DNA of 64,000 bases from Streptomyces glomeratus. Its GTDB lineage: Bacteria > Actinomycetota > Actinomycetes > Streptomycetales > Streptomycetaceae. Location: assembly GCF_021462825.1 (NCBI RefSeq), contig NZ_JAKEEB010000006.1:248001-312000 (forward strand). The letters are read 5' to 3'. The notes under the pieces are model-generated. The model did no database searches, was not told where the DNA came from, and saw only the letters and a program-made list of their open reading frames with translations. This document shows, in pieces, positions 59,574 to 64,000 of the stretch. The translations under genes were made by a program, and so were the position numbers. How positions within the stretch are numbered: position 1 is the first letter of the stretch; each line of letters begins with the position of its first letter.

Positions 59574-59917
59574 TGCTGGTCCCCCTCGACCGGCCGGCCG
59601 TGGGCGGGGCCGGACGTGCGGGCCCCGGCGAGCGCGGCCTCCAGGCCGGCGATGCGGGCGTCCCGCTCGGCGATCTCGGCGCCGAGCCGGCCCAGGGCGT
59701 CGTCCACGTCCGCCATGCGGTAGCCGCGGAGAGCGAGCGGGAAGCGCAGTGCGTCCACGTCCGCGCGGCCCACCGGGCGGTCCGGCGGCAGCGGGTCGTC
59801 GAGCCGCTCGGGCGCCGCCTCCGGCAGAGGTGCGCTCTCGCCGCCGCCCACCACGGCGAGCGTCACCGCGGCGACCACGACGGCGAGCGCGACGACCAGG
59901 AAAAAGAACATGAGCAT
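59570..59917 (-). CDS. DivIVA-domain membrane protein
   Basis: A 115-residue protein with one N-terminal membrane helix (M-L-M-F-F-F-L-V-V-A-L-A-V-V-V) and a DivIVA-like segment (F-x-L-x-L-R-G-Y-x-M-A-D-V-D-D-A-L), then a short coiled coil. Actinobacterial DivIVA-domain proteins act at poles or septa; the exact role is unknown. ATG 59917 follows GGGGA eight bases away; GTG 59920 is adjacent. It overlaps tag. Confidence 0.85.
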   Translation of the reverse strand: MLMFFFLVVALAVVVAAVTLAVVGGGESAPLPEAAPERLDDPLPPDRPVGRADVDALRFPLALRGYRMADVDDALGRLGAEIAERDARIAGLEAALAGARTSGPAHGRPVEGDQQ

Positions 59918-60069
59918 CACTGAGGTCCCCACGCTCGGTGCCGGCGCGGTGCGCGCCGGCGCGGAAGTGCAGCTGTCGAATGTGTCCGGCTCCGATCGTG
60001 CCATGCGACGCTGACAATTAAGGTCGCAGGCGGCGAAGGAACGGGACGTACCGGGAGAGGTCACAGCGG

Positions 60070-60930
60070 ATGCTCAGGCTGGGCAGGCGGGAATTCGGCA
60101 CGCACGAGCCGGTGATCATGGCGATCGTGAACCGGACGCCGGACTCCTTCTACGACCAGGGGGCCACGTTCCGCGACGAGCCCGCCCTCGCGCGCGTGGA
60201 GCAGGCGGTGGCGGAGGGGGCCGCGATCATCGACATCGGCGGGGTCAAGGCCGGGCCGGGGGAAGAGGTCACGGCCGAGGAGGAGGCCCGGCGCACGGTC
60301 GGTTTCGTCGCCGAGGTGCGGCGCCGCTTCCCCGAGGTGCTGATCAGCGTGGACACCTGGCGCCACGAGGTCGGCGAGGCGGTGTGCGAGGCGGGCGCGG
60401 ATCTGCTGAACGACGCCTGGGGCGGGGTCGATCCCCGGCTGGCGGAGGTCGCGGCGCGTTACGGGGTGGGTCTGGTCTGCACGCACGCGGGAGGTGCACA
60501 GCCGCGGACCCGCCCGCACCGGGTGACGTACGACGACGTCATGGCGGACATCCTGAAGGTGACGCTCGGGCTCGCCGAGCGGGCGGCGGCCCTCGGGGTG
60601 CCCCGGGAGTCGATCCTGATCGATCCGGGGCACGACTTCGGGAAGAACACACGGCACAGCCTGGAGGCGACGCGCCGGCTGGACGAGATGGTCGCCACGG
60701 GCTGGCCGGTCCTGGTGTCGCTGTCCAACAAGGACTTCGTGGGCGAGACGCTGGAGAAGCCGGTGAAGGAACGGGTCCTGGGAACCCTGGCCACCACGGC
60801 GGTGTCGGCGTGGCTGGGGGCCCAGGTGTACCGGGTGCACGAGGTCGCGGAGACGCGGCAGGTGCTGGACATGGTGGCGTCGATCGCCGGTCACCGCCCG
60901 CCGGCGGCGGCGCGGCGCGGGCTGGCCTAG
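60070..60930 (+). CDS. Dihydropteroate synthase-like protein (FolP2 type)
   Basis: A 286-residue TIM barrel of the DHPS family: I-M-A-I-V-N-R-T-P-D-S-F-Y-D-Q-G near the start, I-S-V-D-T-W and I-L-I-D-P-G-H-D-F-G-K. The usual N-V-T-P-D-S-F loop reads N-R-T-P-D-S-F-Y here, as in mycobacterial FolP2, which is not a functional DHPS. Its true reaction is therefore uncertain. ATG 60070; divergent from the DivIVA gene. In mycobacteria gpgS lies beside it; no such gene is present here. Confidence 0.85.
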   Translation: MLRLGRREFGTHEPVIMAIVNRTPDSFYDQGATFRDEPALARVEQAVAEGAAIIDIGGVKAGPGEEVTAEEEARRTVGFVAEVRRRFPEVLISVDTWRHEVGEAVCEAGADLLNDAWGGVDPRLAEVAARYGVGLVCTHAGGAQPRTRPHRVTYDDVMADILKVTLGLAERAAALGVPRESILIDPGHDFGKNTRHSLEATRRLDEMVATGWPVLVSLSNKDFVGETLEKPVKERVLGTLATTAVSAWLGAQVYRVHEVAETRQVLDMVASIAGHRPPAAARRGLA

Positions 60931-60973
60931 CCGGGCGGCACGGGCCGCCGGGCGCCGCGCCGCGTCCGAGGCC

Positions 60974-61732
60974 CTAGCGCCCCGCCTCCTTGGAGACCAG
61001 CGCCACCGCCTCGTCCACGTCGTCCGTCAGGTGGAACAGCAGCAGGTCCTTCTCGGCGGCCTTGCCCTGGGCCACCAGGGTGTTCTTCAGCCAGTCCACC
61101 AGGCCGCCCCAGTACGAGGTGCCGTACAGGACGATCGGGAAGCGGGTCACCTTCTGGGTCTGCACCAGGGTGAGGGCCTCGAAGAACTCGTCCAGCGTGC
61201 CGAGTCCGCCGGGCAGGACCACGAAGCCCTGCGCGTACTTCACGAACATCATCTTCCGGACGAAGAAGTAGCGGAAGTTCAGACCGATGTCGACGTACGG
61301 GTTCAGCCCCTGCTCGAAAGGCAGCTCGATGCCGAGGCCGACCGAGATCCCCTTGGCCTCGCACGCGCCCTTGTTCGCCGCCTCCATCGCGCCGGGGCCG
61401 CCGCCGGTGATCACCGCCCAGCCGGCCTCCACCAGGCCGCGTCCGAGCCGCACGCCCGCCTCGTACTCCGGCGAGTCCACCGGCGTTCGCGCGGAGCCGA
61501 AAACGCTGATGGCGGGAGGGAGTTCCGCCAGCGTTCCGAACCCTTCGATGAACTCCGACTGGATGCGCAGGACGCGCCAGGGGTCGGTGTGCACCCAGTC
61601 GTTGGGGGCGCGCTCGTCCAGCAGCCGCTGATCCGTGGTGCTCTTCGTCACCTGGTCCCGTCTGCGCAGCACGGGACCGAGCCGCTGCTCGTCCGGCGGC
61701 ACCTTCTTGCCCTGTGGGTTGCCAGTGGGCAT
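60974..61732 (-). CDS. LOG-family Rossmann protein (TIGR00730)
   Basis: A 252-residue protein with the LOG signature: V-I-T-G-G-G-P-G-A-M-E-A-A-N, L-P-G-G-L-G-T-L-D-E (the P-G-G-x-G-T-x-x-E motif). LOG proteins are cytokinin riboside 5'-monophosphate phosphoribohydrolases or related nucleotide hydrolases; the bacterial substrate is uncertain. ATG 61732 follows GGAGGGAG; upstream starts lack an SD. It is upstream and opposite of folP2-like, and 189 bases after the dapE stop. Confidence 0.93.
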   Translation of the reverse strand: MPTGNPQGKKVPPDEQRLGPVLRRRDQVTKSTTDQRLLDERAPNDWVHTDPWRVLRIQSEFIEGFGTLAELPPAISVFGSARTPVDSPEYEAGVRLGRGLVEAGWAVITGGGPGAMEAANKGACEAKGISVGLGIELPFEQGLNPYVDIGLNFRYFFVRKMMFVKYAQGFVVLPGGLGTLDEFFEALTLVQTQKVTRFPIVLYGTSYWGGLVDWLKNTLVAQGKAAEKDLLLFHLTDDVDEAVALVSKEAGR

Positions 61733-61921
61733 CTGCGCTCCCTCCGCATCGGGGCCTCCCCTGCCCGTCGGGGTCCCCCGGCGCGGGGGAAGCCGGGAGC
61801 CGGGGGAGGACGGAGCTCGGGAGGGTCGTACCACCCCAGCGTAGATCCACGCGGGTTACGGACGGGGGACGTGTGCATGTCCGCCATGGGCCACAGCACC
61901 GGGCCGCGGGGCCGCCACCGG

Positions 61922-63001
61922 TCAGGACGTCAGCCAGGACCGCAGGCGCTCCTCCCCGGCGAGGATCTTCGCCGTCTCCACCCGTTCGTCCCGCTTGTGC
62001 GCCAAGTGCGGGTTGCCGGGGCCGTAGTTGACGGCCGGGACGCCGAGCGCGCTGAAACGGGAGACGTCCGTCCAGCCGTACTTGGGCCGAGGGGTGCCCC
62101 CGACCGCCTCGATGAACGCCGCCGCGGCCGGGTGGGAGAGGCCGGGGAGCGCGCCGCCGCTGTGATCGGTCACGACGAACTCGTCCACCCCGCAGTCCGC
62201 GAACACCTCGCGGACGTGCGCGATCGCCTCCTCCTCGCTCCGGTCCGGCGCATAGCGGAAATTGACCGTGACCACGCACTCGTCCGGGATCACGTTCCCG
62301 GCCACTCCGCCCGAGACGCCCACCGCGTTCAGGCCCTCCCGGTACTCCAGGCCGCCGATCACCGGGTAGCGCGGCTCGTACGCGGCCAGCCGGGCGAGGA
62401 TGGGGGCCGCCGCGTGGATCGCGTTGGAGCCCATCCAGCCGCGCGCCGAGTGCGCGCGCTCGCCCCTGGTCTTCAGCTGGACCCGCAGCGTCCCCTGGCA
62501 ACCGCCCTCGACCTCGCCGTCCGAGGGCTCCAGCAGCACCGCGAAGTCCCCTTCCAGCCACTCGGGGTGGGCCTCGGCCACATGCTTCAGACCGTTCAGA
62601 TCCGCCTCGACCTCTTCGTTGTCGTAGAAGACGAACGTGAGGTCCCGGTTGGGCTCGGGGACGGTCGCCGCGATCCGGAGCTGGACCGCGACGCCCGACT
62701 TCATGTCGCAGGTGCCGCAGCCCCACAGCACCCCGTTCCCGTCCAGGCGGGAGGGCATGTTGCCGGCGATGGGGACCGTGTCGATGTGGCCCGCCAGGAC
62801 GACGCGCTCGGGACGTCCCAGGTGGGTCCGGGCCACCACGTTGTTGCCGTACCGGTCGACCGTCAGATGCGGCAGCGTGCGCAGTGCCGTCTCGATGGCG
62901 TCCGCGAGGGGCTTCTCGGTTCCGCTCACGGAGGGGAAGTCGACGAGCCGCGCGGTGAGCCGCGCGGCGTCCAGCGTGAGGTCAAGCGGTGTATCGGCCA
63001 T
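61922..63001 (-). CDS. dapE: Succinyl-diaminopimelate desuccinylase DapE
   Basis: A 359-residue M20 enzyme: metal ligands in A-G-H-I-D-T-V-P and G-C-D-M-K-S-G, catalytic N-E-E-V-E-A, S-A-R-G-W region. DapE cleaves N-succinyl-L,L-diaminopimelate to succinate and LL-DAP for lysine and peptidoglycan. The actinobacterial type fits the synteny (dapE beside the LOG-family gene in mycobacteria). ATG 63001 opens the protein. Divergent from the last gene. Confidence 0.93.
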   Translation of the reverse strand: MADTPLDLTLDAARLTARLVDFPSVSGTEKPLADAIETALRTLPHLTVDRYGNNVVARTHLGRPERVVLAGHIDTVPIAGNMPSRLDGNGVLWGCGTCDMKSGVAVQLRIAATVPEPNRDLTFVFYDNEEVEADLNGLKHVAEAHPEWLEGDFAVLLEPSDGEVEGGCQGTLRVQLKTRGERAHSARGWMGSNAIHAAAPILARLAAYEPRYPVIGGLEYREGLNAVGVSGGVAGNVIPDECVVTVNFRYAPDRSEEEAIAHVREVFADCGVDEFVVTDHSGGALPGLSHPAAAAFIEAVGGTPRPKYGWTDVSRFSALGVPAVNYGPGNPHLAHKRDERVETAKILAGEERLRSWLTS

Positions 63002-63098
63002 GGCACCGACCCTAGCGCGCCGGACTGTGCGCCCCCTTCCAACCGAGTTGTCCACAGCCTCGGACAAGGCCCTTGAACGCCTCCAGTACCTTGTACGC

Positions 63099-64000
63099 GT
63101 GCCAGAGCCGTCCCCTCAACCCAAGCGCCGTGGCCGCCTTCTCCGTTTCGGGGCGGCCCTCGTGGTCCTGCTCTCCGTCGCGGGCTATCTCGCCGTCCAG
63201 TACCTCACGGGCTCGGCGACGCCGAGATGCCAGGTGGTCTCCAGCAAGGACGACGGGGCGTCGTACGAGTTCACGCCCGAACAGGCGGTCAACGCGGCGA
63301 CGATCTCCGCCGTCGGCACCACGCGCGGCCTGCCCGAGCGCGCGGTGACCATCGCGCTCGCGACCGCGCTCCAGGAGTCGGGCCTGCACAACATCGAGCA
63401 CGGCGACCGGGATTCCCTCGGCCTGTTCCAGCAGCGCCCCTCGCAGGGCTGGGGCACCGAGAGACAGATCATGGACCCGACGTATGCCGCGACCGTGTTC
63501 TACGACCATCTGGCCAAGGTGCCGGACTACACCCGGCTGCCGCTGACCGTCGCCGCGCAGCGCGTGCAGCGCAGCGGCTATCCGGAGGCCTACGCGAAGC
63601 ACGAGCCGGACGCCGCGCTGCTCGCCGACGCACTGACCGGGCGGTCGGCGGCCACGCTGACCTGCCAGGGGCGTCCCGCCCCGGCCGGCACCGGCGGCCC
63701 GGACGCGGTACGGGCCGCGCTCGTACGGGACTTCGGGCGTGATGTGCTGCAGACGGCCGGCGCGGAGGTGGGCACCCACACCTCGTCCCCGGCCGCGTCC
63801 CCCACGGCCACGGACACGGCGAAGCCGGGCGCCGGCACGCTGACGATCCCGGTGCCCCGGAAGTCCACCGCCTCGGGCACGGCCCGCGAGCGCGGCTGGG
63901 AGCTGGCGCACTGGGCCGTGGCCAACTCCTCGGCGCTGCACATCGCGCGTGTCTCCTTCGCGGGCCGGGAGTGGTCGCGGGGCGGGTTCGCCGACGAGTG
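63099..64000 (+). CDS. Membrane-anchored lysozyme-like protein (3' end outside window)
   Basis: Frame open from GTG 63099 to the window end, at least 300 residues. It has a basic start, one hydrophobic helix (about residues 16-38), then an extracellular region with A-T-A-L-Q-E-S-G-L-x-N and S-L-G-L-F-Q-Q-R-P-S-Q-G-W-G, which is the pattern of transglycosylase/lysozyme-like proteins (catalytic Glu in Q-E-S). Functional activity is not certain; some databases call similar proteins heavy-metal transporters, which the sequence does not support. TACCTT six bases before GTG suggests a leaderless mRNA. Confidence 0.8.
   Translation, partial: MPEPSPQPKRRGRLLRFGAALVVLLSVAGYLAVQYLTGSATPRCQVVSSKDDGASYEFTPEQAVNAATISAVGTTRGLPERAVTIALATALQESGLHNIEHGDRDSLGLFQQRPSQGWGTERQIMDPTYAATVFYDHLAKVPDYTRLPLTVAAQRVQRSGYPEAYAKHEPDAALLADALTGRSAATLTCQGRPAPAGTGGPDAVRAALVRDFGRDVLQTAGAEVGTHTSSPAASPTATDTAKPGAGTLTIPVPRKSTASGTARERGWELAHWAVANSSALHIARVSFAGREWSRGGFADE

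Overview
The window is high-GC actinobacterial chromosome, almost certainly Streptomyces. The evidence is strong G/C bias at third codon positions, frequent GTG starts, SigR-type promoters, a wblC/whiB7 gene, TatB and HtrA beside an ECF sigma factor, and protein families confined to actinobacteria (DUF3152, DUF3107, DUF3117, DUF6758, DivIVA-domain). I see no rRNA, tRNA, insertion sequence, prophage or CRISPR array. Most genes are core genes.

Layout. 1-7.3 kb: tail of a ThiF-like protein and an ABC1 kinase; then, on the minus strand, wblC with a small coupled gene and a long leader (promoter, 106-codon uORF, attenuator), and uvrD2; then mycoredoxin behind a SigR-type promoter, and nudC. 7.5-17 kb: M20 dipeptidase, the AdnA/AdnB-like helicase-nuclease pair and an alkyltransferase-like protein. 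17-24.9 kb: a three-domain membrane protein (kinase-like domain plus LPG-synthase-type membrane domain), two secreted S33-type hydrolases, and moeZ. 24.9-30.1 kb: a four-gene minus-strand operon (PelF-like glycosyltransferase, repeat-bearing membrane protein, epimerase, spherulin-4-like hydrolase) that looks like a Pel-type exopolysaccharide locus. 30.4-39 kb: DUF3152 metalloprotease-like protein, hydrolase, TetR regulator, DUF3107 protein, ferritin-like protein and a DEAD-box helicase with a repetitive basic tail. 39-44.9 kb: hydrolase, NYN RNase, a 50-codon SigR-type gene, MarC, PHP phosphoesterase, a DUF6758 protein, a decayed MFS transporter and a suppressor-of-fused-domain protein. 45.4-51.1 kb: corA with a structured leader, a lipoprotein, an MgtE-N/CBS protein, a DUF1003 protein and mrp. 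51.4-56.6 kb: a hypothetical gene, then tatB, htrA, a zinc anti-sigma factor and an ECF sigma factor. 56.9-64 kb: O-methyltransferase, DUF3117, enoyl-CoA hydratase, tagA, a DivIVA-domain protein, FolP2-like protein, a LOG-family protein, dapE, and the start of a secreted lysozyme-like protein.

From memory, the gene order matches two separate Mycobacterium tuberculosis blocks joined here. One runs from the ABC1 kinase through whiB7, uvrD2, mrx1, nudC, adnB/adnA, atl, moeZ, DUF3152, tetR, DUF3107 and ferritin-like to the DEAD helicase. The other runs from corA through mrp, tatB-htrA-rseA-sigE, O-methyltransferase, DUF3117, tagA and folP2 to dapE. Against that background the Pel-like operon (between moeZ and DUF3152), the kinase/LPG-type membrane protein and the two hydrolases stand out as additions.

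Functional themes are antibiotic and redox stress (WblC, Mrx1, SigR-type promoters), DNA repair (UvrD2, AdnAB, Atl, Tag), the envelope-stress sigma cassette, divalent-metal handling (CorA, MgtE-N protein) and cell-surface polysaccharide. The best unexplained signals are the wblC leader, the SigR-type 50-codon gene, the Pel-like operon, several tandem repeats and two apparent non-canonical starts (CTG and ATT).
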